Below, piece by piece: positions 1 through 6,766 of a DNA stretch of 8,212 nucleotides. Both the position numbers and the translations under genes were made by a program. The DNA is taken from the NCBI GenBank assembly GCA_017477005.1, contig JAFUXY010000135.1:1-8212 (forward strand), in the 5' to 3' direction. Numbering within the stretch: position 1 is the first letter of the stretch; each line of letters opens with the position of its first letter. The notes under the pieces are model-generated. The model did no database searches, had not been told where the DNA came from, and saw only the letters and a list, made by a program, of their open reading frames with translations. Source of the DNA: Lachnospiraceae bacterium (GTDB lineage Bacteria > Bacillota > Clostridia > Lachnospirales > Lachnospiraceae).

Positions 1-333
1 CGACATATGGGTCTCTTGTCCATACATCTTGTAGGTAATGCTGTAATTGGTCACATCCACGAGAAGGAAGATATCCAGCCCCCGAATAGACTCCTGAATC
101 ACGCCCTTTCCTTCCCCCGAACCAAAACGAGGTGCTTCTGCGTCCACAAGGAAGGTTTTTCTCTCATAGGTCATTCGCGTGATCTCATCGAGTCTGTGGT
201 GGCCTCTGCGGTGGCGCCATTTGACCAGATACTCATCCACCTTCTGGGCGCGATCCCTGAAAGAATCCAAAGCGATGATCCCCAAAGGTCCCTTCGGTTT
301 TCGCATCATCAACGTGTCGTCATTTCTTGGCAT
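1..333 (-). CDS. prs: Ribose-phosphate pyrophosphokinase (PRPP synthetase), N-terminal 111 codons, truncated by window edge
   Basis: The enzyme makes PRPP from ribose 5-phosphate and ATP for purine, pyrimidine, His, Trp and NAD synthesis in the cytoplasm. Only residues 1-111 are visible; the frame is open to base 1. The segment FGSGEGKG (residues 70-77) followed by ESIRG (81-85) and a hydrophobic strand FLLVDVTNYS matches the substrate-binding N-terminal half of PRPP synthetases, whose classical form has F-S-D/N-G-E then ESIRG. The start MPRNDD and the stretch NYSITYKMYG resemble the long PRPP synthetase form I recall from Lachnospiraceae (about 390 aa). The ATG at 333-331 is preceded by AGGAGG (345-340) with a 6-nt spacer. 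It lies 19 nt after the loader stop codon (355-353), so co-transcription with the helicase-loader gene is very likely. The catalytic loops and PRPP-binding motif lie outside the window. Confidence 0.88.
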   Translation of the reverse strand, partial: MPRNDDTLMMRKPKGPLGIIALDSFRDRAQKVDEYLVKWRHRRGHHRLDEITRMTYERKTFLVDAEAPRFGSGEGKGVIQESIRGLDIFLLVDVTNYSITYKMYGQETHMS

Positions 334-352
334 GTTCTGCCTCCTCTCCGTG

Positions 353-904
353 TCATCGTACCCCTGCTTTCAAAATGCGGATATCCGGCCCGGCCAATTT
401 CAAGGGTATATAGTATTCTACAAACCGCGAAACCATGCGCTCGGTATAATTTTCGCCGAGCTCCACCAGCTCGAGGTTTGTGGATATCAATGTAGAAACC
501 CTGCGGCGGATCCGCTCATTCACGAGCTCAAACAGCCACGAGTTCGTCATTGCCGTGGCAAATTCAGTCCCCAAATCATCAATAATCAATAAATCGCACG
601 AAAACAGCCTCTCAAATTCGTCTGCGGAACGCTCATCCCTCGAAAACGCCTCTTTTTTCATCGTAGCAAACAGCTCGAACGCTGTCAGATAATAGACCGC
701 ATACCCTTTGGACAGCAGCTCTCCGCCAATGCAGCTTGACAAATGGGTCTTCCCCGTCCCGGTCTTCCCGATCAAAAGGAGGTTTTCAAACGATGTGTCA
801 AATTGCGACACAAAGAGCCTCGCCCTCTTCAAAGCCAATGCCGCGAGCTCCTGGGATGAACGCCCCAACGTCTCCTCGATAAAATCTTCCGGATAAAACT
901 CCAA
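353..904 (-). CDS. C-terminal AAA+ ATPase part of DnaC/DnaI-like helicase loader, 183 aa
   Basis: An AAA+ ATPase domain in the same frame as the upstream zinc-domain fragment. Counting the TTG at 904-902 as residue 1: Walker A GKTGTGKT at 46-53, Walker B LLIIDD at 105-110 followed by LGTE, sensor-1-like STN at 141-143, and a probable arginine finger in ERMVSRF (155-161). These are the hallmarks of DnaC/DnaI loaders and the related IstB group; the neighbouring DnaD-like and prs genes favour the chromosomal loader over a transposon ATPase. The TTG start immediately abuts the amber codon (TAG-TTG) and has no well-spaced Shine-Dalgarno: the nearest purine block, GGAGGGG, lies about 21 nt upstream. 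Expression would therefore depend on reinitiation or readthrough. The stop is TGA at 355-353. Confidence 0.75.
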   Translation of the reverse strand: MEFYPEDFIEETLGRSSQELAALALKRARLFVSQFDTSFENLLLIGKTGTGKTHLSSCIGGELLSKGYAVYYLTAFELFATMKKEAFSRDERSADEFERLFSCDLLIIDDLGTEFATAMTNSWLFELVNERIRRRVSTLISTNLELVELGENYTERMVSRFVEYYIPLKLAGPDIRILKAGVR

Positions 905-1333
905 CTAAAAATCATGCAGGCTGTGCCCCTCCAACTGATCCGTATGGCTGTCGCCGAACAACTCGAGCGAAAGCTGCGAGAAACAAGAGCAACGCTTTCC
1001 ATTGACATAGCCCGTATCCTGACATACTTCACAGACAAAGGGCACCTCCAAAAAATCCTCGTCAAATCCAGCCTTCCCCATCGCCCGGATCTTCTTCTGA
1101 TGCAGCTTCTGAATTTTCTGGATATTTTTGTTTTCTCCTTTTGCCACAGAGCGACCCAGCCTCCTGCCTACTTCCGCAATCGCCATCCGGCGAATCTCGT
1201 CCTCCATCTCAGCCACCTCGGGCAGCCTTGCATAAAGCCGTTTCTTGCGCCGCTCGATCTCCAGTCGGCGAACCGACTGCCGTTCATCGTACACGCCCAT
1301 GATCTGATTGTACTGCTCGTCTGAAAGAGCCAT
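905..1333 (-). CDS. N-terminal part of DnaC/DnaI-like helicase loader (helicase-binding, zinc domain), 142 aa
   Basis: The first 142 residues of the split loader. Residues about 8-90 are highly charged and probably helical (YDERQSVRRLEIERRKKRLY onward), as in the helicase-interacting region of DnaI-type loaders. Residues 101-117 carry C101-x2-C104-x10-C115-x-C117 in the context CEVCQDTGYVNGKRCSCF, the zinc-ribbon signature typical of the family. The product ends HSLHDF at a TAG (907-905). The start ATG (1333-1331) has AGGGGG (1344-1339) with a 5-nt spacer, and this ribosome binding site overlaps the TAG stop of the dnaD-like gene (1345-1343), so the two are probably translationally coupled. 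On its own the fragment could bind helicase but could not hydrolyse ATP. Confidence 0.75.
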   Translation of the reverse strand: MALSDEQYNQIMGVYDERQSVRRLEIERRKKRLYARLPEVAEMEDEIRRMAIAEVGRRLGRSVAKGENKNIQKIQKLHQKKIRAMGKAGFDEDFLEVPFVCEVCQDTGYVNGKRCSCFSQLSLELFGDSHTDQLEGHSLHDF

Positions 1334-1342
1334 CTCATCCCC

Positions 1343-2476
1343 CTATTGCTGTTGGATCAGCAGGTTTTGAATCATGCCGTAATCATACCCATGCTCGCTG
1401 AAATTGTGAAAACGATCCCCCTTCTTCGTTTGCGAAGCGGATTTTTTTGTCTTTTTCGTCTGCGCCGCCTGCTGCTTGTGTTCCTCATCGAGCGTCCGGA
1501 TCTTCTCGAGCGAGTAGGCACCCTCCTTCTGCCAGCTCTTCAGGATCGTATCTGCATACTGGAAGCTTGGCCGCCCGGTCTTCAAGATCGTGCGCCTGCA
1601 AGCCTCCCCGATCAATTCCTGGGAGAAGCCATACTGAGACTGCCATTTCTCGAGGAACCCCCGCTCGGTCGGGGTCAGCCCCCTGTCGGAGATTCCAAAC
1701 TCCACCGCCACGACGCTGCTCCGGCTCTCGAAGGATGCGGCCGACTCCTTGGCCTCCTCGACGGTTGAAATCCCTCGCTCCGCCCAGTTGACCGCCACCC
1801 GATTCATATACGGAATGCTCTTGTGTCCCCGCTCAAGACAGTACTCCACCAGATATACGATGAGATCCGACGACAGCCCCATCCGGTCATACCAAAACAG
1901 CACCGTATCACTCTCTGTCGGCGACAGAGGCCGCCCCATATAGGTCTCTGTCACACAAAGCATCTCCCGCACATCCTGATTTTGTCCGAGTGCCGCCATC
2001 TCCTCGGCGGAAAACCCAGCATCCGCAGAAAACCCGGCTCTTGCGGCATTCCTGCGCCGCTCCTCGATCGAAACGACCTTGTCCTCCTGTGCCGGAATCC
2101 TCCTGTCCATCCTCGCCGGGATCTCCCTCTCATCCCGCGAAGAAATCAGCCTGTCCTCCCGCAGCGAGACCTTCGCCTCCGTCGGCTCCACCACACAGAT
2201 CCCCGACAAGTTCCCATTCTCGCCAAATTCCAGCCCCAAAAGGCCCTCCTTCTCCCAGTAACGCAACGCCCTGGAAATATCCCTTTGAGTGTGGTCGAGC
2301 GCATCCGCCATGCCGGAAATCGAAAACTCCATCCTTGAATCGCCCAAGCACCGGAGCAAATAGAGATACACCTTCACATATTCCCCATTCGCCCGTTTCA
2401 TGTACGAATCAATAAACACGTTGGACACGCGTGTCGCAGCCTTTGGCCCGGCCGCATGCAATAGTACCTCTGCCAT
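1343..2476 (-). CDS. DnaD-domain replication initiation (primosome) protein, 377 aa
   Basis: DnaD/DnaB-type proteins remodel DNA and help recruit the helicase loader and helicase at oriC and restart sites. Residues about 1-95 form a DnaD-like winged-helix N-domain (ISNVFID-like start, NGEYVKVYLYLLRCLG at 30-45, RALRYWEKEGLLGLEF at 69-84). Two DnaB_2-type domains follow: about 174-240, with YMNRVAVNW (223-231), and about 270-330, with YADTILKSW (307-315), which fits the Y-x3-I-x2-W DNA-binding signature. Between them and the N-domain is a charged repetitive linker (104-135). The tail DRFHNFSEHGYDYGMIQ is typical of clostridial members. I chose the ATG at 2476-2474 because MAEV-LHA is the familiar family start and AGGAGG (2490-2485) sits 8 nt upstream; the frame is open further upstream to 2632, but that stretch crosses DnaA boxes and looks non-coding. 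The stop is TAG. Confidence 0.88.
   Translation of the reverse strand: MAEVLLHAAGPKAATRVSNVFIDSYMKRANGEYVKVYLYLLRCLGDSRMEFSISGMADALDHTQRDISRALRYWEKEGLLGLEFGENGNLSGICVVEPTEAKVSLREDRLISSRDEREIPARMDRRIPAQEDKVVSIEERRRNAARAGFSADAGFSAEEMAALGQNQDVREMLCVTETYMGRPLSPTESDTVLFWYDRMGLSSDLIVYLVEYCLERGHKSIPYMNRVAVNWAERGISTVEEAKESAASFESRSSVVAVEFGISDRGLTPTERGFLEKWQSQYGFSQELIGEACRRTILKTGRPSFQYADTILKSWQKEGAYSLEKIRTLDEEHKQQAAQTKKTKKSASQTKKGDRFHNFSEHGYDYGMIQNLLIQQQ
2071..2166. repeat. Degenerate 24-bp tandem repeat, four units, inside the dnaD-like gene
   Basis: Four consecutive 24-bp units at 2071-2094, 2095-2118, 2119-2142 and 2143-2166 align without gaps. Positions 9-15 of the unit are close to cctgtcc in all four. 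On the coding strand they give the octapeptides SLREDRLI, SSRDEREI, PARMDRRI and PAQEDKVV (residues about 104-135). A fifth, weaker unit may precede the first on the protein side. The unit is a multiple of three, so copy changes would not break the frame. Confidence 0.7.
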
Positions 2477-2498
2477 AGTCTTCCCCTCCTGCCAACCC

Positions 2499-2527
2499 AT
2501 CATAACACAGCTTGCCCAAACTGAAAA
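2499..2527 (-). promoter_or_regulatory. Candidate extended -10 promoter for the dnaD-like/loader/prs operon
   Basis: Reading leftwards, TTTTCA (2527-2522) lies 17 bp from TATGAT (2504-2499), which is preceded by TGT, an extended -10 (TGn) signature. The predicted start near 2492 is only about 16 nt upstream of the ATG and just ahead of AGGAGG (2490-2485), giving an unusually short leader. That tight spacing lowers confidence. Transcription from the upstream murC region is an alternative or additional source. Confidence 0.4.
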
Positions 2528-2574
2528 GAGATGGGTTCTCAACATCGACCCTTGACAGTGTGCCTCCCACCCAA

Positions 2575-2592
2575 TGTGGATAATGTGGATAA
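2575..2592 (-). promoter_or_regulatory. Two abutting perfect DnaA boxes
   Basis: On the minus strand the sequence reads TTATCCACATTATCCACA: two exact copies of the consensus DnaA box (2592-2584 and 2583-2575), same orientation, no spacer. They lie in the non-coding gap between murC and the dnaD-like gene, about 50 bp upstream of the candidate promoter. Confidence 0.8.
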
Positions 2593-2637
2593 GTCCTCTC
2601 CACCGCACAAACAGCGGATTTTTCTTCCACATTGCTT

Positions 2638-2646
2638 TGGGGATAA
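2638..2646 (-). promoter_or_regulatory. Near-consensus DnaA box (one mismatch)
   Basis: The minus strand reads TTATCCCCA, one base from TTATCCACA, in the same orientation as the other three boxes of the cluster. On its own it would be weak evidence; its position between perfect boxes supports it. Confidence 0.5.
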
Positions 2647-2671
2647 TTCGACCTCCACTTTTCTGTGAAAA

Positions 2672-2680
2672 TGTGGATAA
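2672..2680 (-). promoter_or_regulatory. Perfect DnaA box next to the murC stop codon
   Basis: The minus strand reads TTATCCACA at 2680-2672, one base after the murC TGA (2684-2682). It has the same orientation as the tandem pair about 80 bp further downstream. With the other boxes it makes four sites in about 106 bp. No terminator is visible between murC and these sites. Confidence 0.75.
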
Positions 2681-2681
2681 C

Positions 2682-4151
2682 TCAACCTCTCAACAGAGAA
2701 TCTGCGACTTTTACTACATCTCCGGCCCCCATTGTTATCAACAAATCGCCCGTTGATGAAATTTTTTTCAAAAATTTTTCGGCCTCGTCAAAATCGGCAA
2801 AACAATGACATTCCTTCGCTCGACACTCAGTTGATCCTTCTTTCATCTTCTTCTCAATCAACGCCGCGATATCCTCCGAATGCACCCCGTAGATATCCTC
2901 TTCCCTGGCTGGATAGACCGGGCAAAGCCCCACTACATCCGCCGTAGACAGCACCTCGGCGAAATCCTCGAGGAAGGCCTTTGTGCGGGTGTAGGTATGC
3001 GGCTGAAAAACAACCACCAGGCGATTCTGCGCCAAGGAACGCGCCGCCGCGATCGACGCCGCGATCTCGGTCGGATGATGCGCATAATCATCATATAGAT
3101 GCGCGCCGTTGACATCGCCCCGGTATTCAAACCGCCGTTTGATCCCGGTAAACCGCCCCAGCGCCTCCACAATAATCTGCCACTCAATCCCCATCGCTCT
3201 GGCAATCGCAATAGCTGCCAATGCGTTTCCAACATTGTGCCTGCCAGGCACCAACAGACGGATTTCTCCAATATTTTGCCCCTTCTCGATTACCGAAAAA
3301 ACCGTGGCAGGAGCCGCAGCCAATGGCTTTTCATCTCGAAAATCCCTTGTTTCTCCTGCATCTTTTGCACTTATTACATGTACATTTTCAGCATAGTAAT
3401 CACAGGCTTCGTCCCCAAAAGTCAAAATTTGACACTCCAGGCCCTCTAAGATCTCCTTCCGGTCCGGGATCGCTCCGTTAATCACCAGCGTGCCATCCGC
3501 GGCCGTATTTTCGGCATAACGCCGGAAGCTGCGGCGCACATCCGCCAGGTCACTGAAGAAGTCCATATGATCCTCTTCAATATTTAAGATTACATTAAAT
3601 TTTGGGTAAAAATCGTGATAACTATTGGTGTATTCGCAGGCTTCCGTCAGAAACATCTCGGAATCTCCAACATAGATATTGCTGCGGATCACAGGGAGGA
3701 TCCCCCCTATGGATATGGTTGGCTTTTTGCCTATTTTTGATCCGTCAAGGAGCAAAATCTCCCCGATCATTCCCGTCGTCGTTGTCTTGCCATGCGTGCC
3801 CGCGACCGCCACCGATTGTGGGTACGTCCGCATCAACGTGCCCAAAAACTCCGCCCTCGTCATCATCGGAATACCGGCATCCTTGCACGCCGCGTACTCC
3901 GGATTGTCTGGATGAATAGCCGCCGTATAAACGACCAAATCAATGCCGTCGGAAATATTTTCGGCCTTCTGTGGATAGAAAACCCTTGCGCCCCGCTCCT
4001 CGAGATGCTTCGTGATATCGGACGGCGTATTGTCCGAACCGGACACCTCAAACCCCCGGTCCAGCAAAATCTCCGCCAAACCACTCATCGAAATCCCGCC
4101 AATTCCCATGAAATGCACATGCTGCGGGCGACTGAAATCTACTTCTTTCAT
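2682..4151 (-). CDS. murC: UDP-N-acetylmuramate--L-alanine ligase, 489 aa
   Basis: MurC adds L-Ala to UDP-MurNAc with ATP, the first amino-acid ligation of cytoplasmic peptidoglycan precursor synthesis. Three Mur-ligase domains are visible. The UDP-substrate Rossmann domain starts with HFMGIGGISMSGLA (13-26). The ATP-binding domain carries the P-loop GTHGKTTTT (118-126) and NIEEDHMDFF (190-199), with PGRHNVGNALAA (302-313). The C-terminal domain has DDYAHHPTEI (354-363) and QPHTYTRT (383-390). The HFMGIGGIGMS-like start and the YAHHPTEI motif separate MurC from MurD, MurE and MurF. The length fits (E. coli MurC is about 491 aa). ATG at 4151-4149 is preceded by AAGGAG (4163-4158), spacer 6 nt. 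Only 35 nt separate it from the upstream membrane-protein gene, with no terminator seen, so they are probably co-transcribed. All key motifs are intact. Confidence 0.97.
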   Translation of the reverse strand: MKEVDFSRPQHVHFMGIGGISMSGLAEILLDRGFEVSGSDNTPSDITKHLEERGARVFYPQKAENISDGIDLVVYTAAIHPDNPEYAACKDAGIPMMTRAEFLGTLMRTYPQSVAVAGTHGKTTTTGMIGEILLLDGSKIGKKPTISIGGILPVIRSNIYVGDSEMFLTEACEYTNSYHDFYPKFNVILNIEEDHMDFFSDLADVRRSFRRYAENTAADGTLVINGAIPDRKEILEGLECQILTFGDEACDYYAENVHVISAKDAGETRDFRDEKPLAAAPATVFSVIEKGQNIGEIRLLVPGRHNVGNALAAIAIARAMGIEWQIIVEALGRFTGIKRRFEYRGDVNGAHLYDDYAHHPTEIAASIAAARSLAQNRLVVVFQPHTYTRTKAFLEDFAEVLSTADVVGLCPVYPAREEDIYGVHSEDIAALIEKKMKEGSTECRAKECHCFADFDEAEKFLKKISSTGDLLITMGAGDVVKVADSLLRG

Positions 4152-4186
4152 CTTCTTCTCCTTGTTGTAAACGAAAATAGAGTTTC

Positions 4187-6754
4187 TTATTTTAGATAAC
4201 TAATATACACATTTCCATTGGCTGCGAACAGCTCCTGCGCGTCGTCGAGCCCCAGCTTCTTGACATCGCCCGACCCAGGCTCGTAGACGTAGACATTGGC
4301 CGCATCATAACCAACCAACACCACTGCGTCGTCCGTCCCTGTCCTCGCGTACACCGTGCTGCCGCAGTTCACAAAATACAGAACCTCGGACAGACTGCAT
4401 CCACTCAGGTCTAGGATCGTTGCCTTCTTCAACGCATTGCCAAGGATCGTCGTCGGACTCTGCCCCGAAGCCAACAAGGTATGAACCTCCACATTTTCCC
4501 CCTCGTAGACCAGCATAGCGGACAAAGCCTTCGCCGACAGCGAAGCATCCGCATCCGACGACCCGACCGCCAATCCAGCGAACGGATTGACATAAGCCGT
4601 CCGCGTCCGCTTCCAAATATTCGTCTGCTTGTTGTCGATAACCACGCCCATACGCCGGTCAGCCGACTTCACCGCTGCTGTCACGCTTGTTGAAGCAAGA
4701 ATTACCTCGTTCCCGACATACACATAATAATTCTCGTGCACGTCCGACACATCGAGCGTCGCCACCGCTGCCAGATCCGAGTCCGACATCGCCACGCGCC
4801 GGATCGAATATTCCTTCATGTCCTCGAGATCCGACATCTTCGCCATCGTAATCGCCGTCACAACACCCTTCACCTGCTCGGGCACCATACTGATCGAAAC
4901 GGCCTTGTTCGGCTCCCCGGAGCTGTCCTGAATCGTATCATCCAATGCCTTCTCGTATCCGCCATCCTGATTTTTTGACACCCGCGACATAAACAATGTG
5001 TAAGAATTGGAGGTAATATCCGACACATAATATCCCGGCTTTTCGTACTCCTTCAGTATCTTTCCCTTCTTGCTGTCGATTTCCCGGATCGCAATTTTGT
5101 AGCAGGGATAGATACGATTCCCAGCTGCGTCTAACCCGATATCGTCCTCCCGCACAAACCCGTAGGTGAAATCGTCCTCCAGAAAAGACAGCGGCCGCAG
5201 CAGCTCGTTTGGTTGATCCGTGCTTATATTGAAAGACGATTCATCTTCTAAATCCATTATGGTAATATTTTTTGCCGCTTCATTCTCGTCAATCCACGCA
5301 ATATATCGCCCCGAGAGCGACACAGCGTACTGCTCATTCTGCAGCCCCGTCAGCATCTCCCGGGTCGCAGCCGTCTGTGAATCGATCCTCGTCAGCGTCC
5401 CATCCATCATGACATAGAAGGCTCCCCTGGCGCTCTTGTACAACAGCTCCGAAAAGCTCGCCTCCAAAATCGGATACGGCCTCGTGACCGCGATGAACGC
5501 CTGCTCCCGGACGATGCTTTCCCCCGCATCGTAGTGGTAGAGACTGATCCCGCTGTAGCCCTCCCGCTTTCCGCCATTCATATAGCCGTACACCGCAAAA
5601 TCCAGCGCGCCGTTTTCATCGATGTCCAAGATCCGAATCCCATGCTGATCATAATTCGCATGCACGTCCGTCAGGTATTTTTTGCCACGAAACGAAAACA
5701 CCCGCCACATCCGCTTGGTGTTTTCATTGAATTCGAACAGCTCACCAGCCTGGACGAAGGCGGCCACCGTCCCCGTATCGTTCGACAGATAACGAAAATC
5801 CGGCGCCGCCGCGCCCACTGCCAGCACATTTTGAAGCGCCACGAACGACTCGCCCGCGACCTCCTCCATCGTCCGCTCATAGTCCAACAGGTACATCCGG
5901 TCGTCGGTGTAGCGCACCTTGAAATACTCATTGACATTGTAGAGGTTTTTCGCCTCATCATAACGCTGGTAATCATAGATGATCGCCGCGTAATCCTCCC
6001 CGATCTCAGAAAACCGCACGACTGGATCGGCGGCAAGCTTTCCCTCGAACGCCTTCCAACTGATCTGCGACAGAGAAGAATGAATCGTCACGACGGACAG
6101 CGTGTCTTCATCCTGCCCCGCTTCGGGCTCCAGATATTCCTCGAGCGCGCTGGCGTCCCCGGATATCGCCGTCTCGTGAAAATATTTCGCAAAATCCAGG
6201 CAATCCTTGATATGGGTATTTTTTGGCTGCATAACCCTCGTATAATAACGAACCGTCTGCCCGTCCACCTCCAGGGAGATCACCAACTGATACTCTTCTC
6301 CCTGCTCGATCAAATTGGACAGCGTCAGCCTGGCCTTTTTTTCATTTCCATTTTTTTTGAGCGAAGGCACCTGCTCCTCCGCGATCTTTCGCTCTGTGTC
6401 GAGACTTCGGATTTCATACGACAGGTTCTTGCTCGGGCTACCGTACTCGGAGACGATCAGCCCCAGTGTGCGATCCTCCCCCACCGGTATCAGCGACTCC
6501 CGCATGTAGCAGCCGTCCATCTGCGTCAGATACCCGTGCATCTGCGTGAGCCTGTTGCCCTCCGTCTCCACGGACAAAATCGGCAGCGTTCCCACGGCGA
6601 GCGCCTGTTTTTCGTCTTTCGGACTGTAATTCAACAGTACTTCAAAAAACGCCAACGCCGCCAAAAAAATCACCAGCAACAGGATGACCCGTTTCCGAAC
6701 ATCATAGGAGACCCCGTTGTCCCGAAATGTAAGTGTATTATTGTTGTTATTCAT
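4187..6754 (-). CDS. Single-span membrane protein with large extracytoplasmic domain and C39-peptidase-like C-terminus, 855 aa
   Basis: I cannot assign a proven function. The N-terminus is MNNNNNTLTF, then basic residues (VRKR, 19-22) and one hydrophobic helix (about 23-42, VILLLVIFLAALAFFEVLL), suggesting a type II protein with some 810 residues outside the membrane. Residues about 50-300 are mixed alpha/beta. About 310-700 look like a beta-rich, propeller-like region with repeated WxV, YxxDIT and SGRYIAWID-type strands, including DIDENGALDFAVYGYM (377-391). The last ~150 residues resemble a C39/papain-like domain: AKALSAMLVYEGENV (741-755), DLSGCSLSEVLYFVNCG (782-798) and AVVLVGYD (810-817). 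The usual catalytic Cys near the domain start is not seen, and the His expected before AVVLVGYD is Asp809, so the domain is probably inactive. The ATG (6754-6752) follows AAGGA with a 9-nt spacer. The position just upstream of murC suggests, but does not show, an envelope role. Confidence 0.75.
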   Translation of the reverse strand: MNNNNNTLTFRDNGVSYDVRKRVILLLVIFLAALAFFEVLLNYSPKDEKQALAVGTLPILSVETEGNRLTQMHGYLTQMDGCYMRESLIPVGEDRTLGLIVSEYGSPSKNLSYEIRSLDTERKIAEEQVPSLKKNGNEKKARLTLSNLIEQGEEYQLVISLEVDGQTVRYYTRVMQPKNTHIKDCLDFAKYFHETAISGDASALEEYLEPEAGQDEDTLSVVTIHSSLSQISWKAFEGKLAADPVVRFSEIGEDYAAIIYDYQRYDEAKNLYNVNEYFKVRYTDDRMYLLDYERTMEEVAGESFVALQNVLAVGAAAPDFRYLSNDTGTVAAFVQAGELFEFNENTKRMWRVFSFRGKKYLTDVHANYDQHGIRILDIDENGALDFAVYGYMNGGKREGYSGISLYHYDAGESIVREQAFIAVTRPYPILEASFSELLYKSARGAFYVMMDGTLTRIDSQTAATREMLTGLQNEQYAVSLSGRYIAWIDENEAAKNITIMDLEDESSFNISTDQPNELLRPLSFLEDDFTYGFVREDDIGLDAAGNRIYPCYKIAIREIDSKKGKILKEYEKPGYYVSDITSNSYTLFMSRVSKNQDGGYEKALDDTIQDSSGEPNKAVSISMVPEQVKGVVTAITMAKMSDLEDMKEYSIRRVAMSDSDLAAVATLDVSDVHENYYVYVGNEVILASTSVTAAVKSADRRMGVVIDNKQTNIWKRTRTAYVNPFAGLAVGSSDADASLSAKALSAMLVYEGENVEVHTLLASGQSPTTILGNALKKATILDLSGCSLSEVLYFVNCGSTVYARTGTDDAVVLVGYDAANVYVYEPGSGDVKKLGLDDAQELFAANGNVYISYLK

Positions 6755-6766
6755 GCGCCTGCTTCC

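Larger units (their letters stand above)
353..1333 (-). pseudogene. DnaC/DnaI-like replicative helicase loader (AAA+ ATPase), interrupted by one in-frame TAG
   Basis: Read as one frame, this is 327 codons including the final TGA, with a single internal amber codon at 907-905. The whole would be 326 aa, about the usual length for clostridial DnaC/DnaI-type loaders, which place the DnaB-type helicase on DNA at initiation and restart. The order is N-terminal helicase-binding region with a Cys4 zinc site, the TAG, then the AAA+ ATPase domain. Sequence just before (HSLHDF) and just after (LEFYPEDF) the TAG aligns with the continuous linker of intact relatives, so a single codon appears changed and nothing inserted or lost. 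Both halves keep their key motifs, so decay is recent if real. Alternatives are a sequencing error, readthrough or suppressor tRNA, or two functional half-proteins with reinitiation at the TTG right after the stop. The interruption is seen directly; its biological status is undecided. Confidence 0.75.

Noticed and set aside
890..920. Frameshift (in place of a stop codon) as the cause of the loader split
   Set aside because: The zinc-domain and AAA+ parts are in the same frame; the -1 frame after the TTT TAG site closes within about 40 codons and lacks AAA+ motifs.
2601..2625. Plus-strand hairpin CCGC-loop-GCGG followed by a T-run, resembling a terminator
   Set aside because: The stem is only 4 bp, and no plus-strand gene lies upstream that it could terminate.
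2477..2632. Upstream extension of the dnaD-like reading frame to an ATG at 2632
   Set aside because: The extension would translate the tandem DnaA boxes and a Trp/His-rich stretch unlike family members; the ATG at 2476 has an ideal AGGAGG and the familiar MAEV start.
2575..2780. A chromosomal replication origin (oriC) at the DnaA-box cluster
   Set aside because: No dnaA, dnaN or rpmH neighbour is present, the nearby AT-rich stretch is coding, and boxes alone do not make an origin. Retained only as a regulatory or titration site.
3970..3978. Single-mismatch DnaA box inside murC, with another at 479-487 inside the loader gene
   Set aside because: Isolated single-mismatch 9-mers within coding sequence are expected by chance.
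6335..6341. In-frame slippery heptamer A AAA AAG (minus strand) at codons 138-140 of the 855-aa protein
   Set aside because: No convincing downstream stem-loop or upstream Shine-Dalgarno stimulator was seen, and the main frame continues intact for over 700 codons, so programmed frameshifting has no support.
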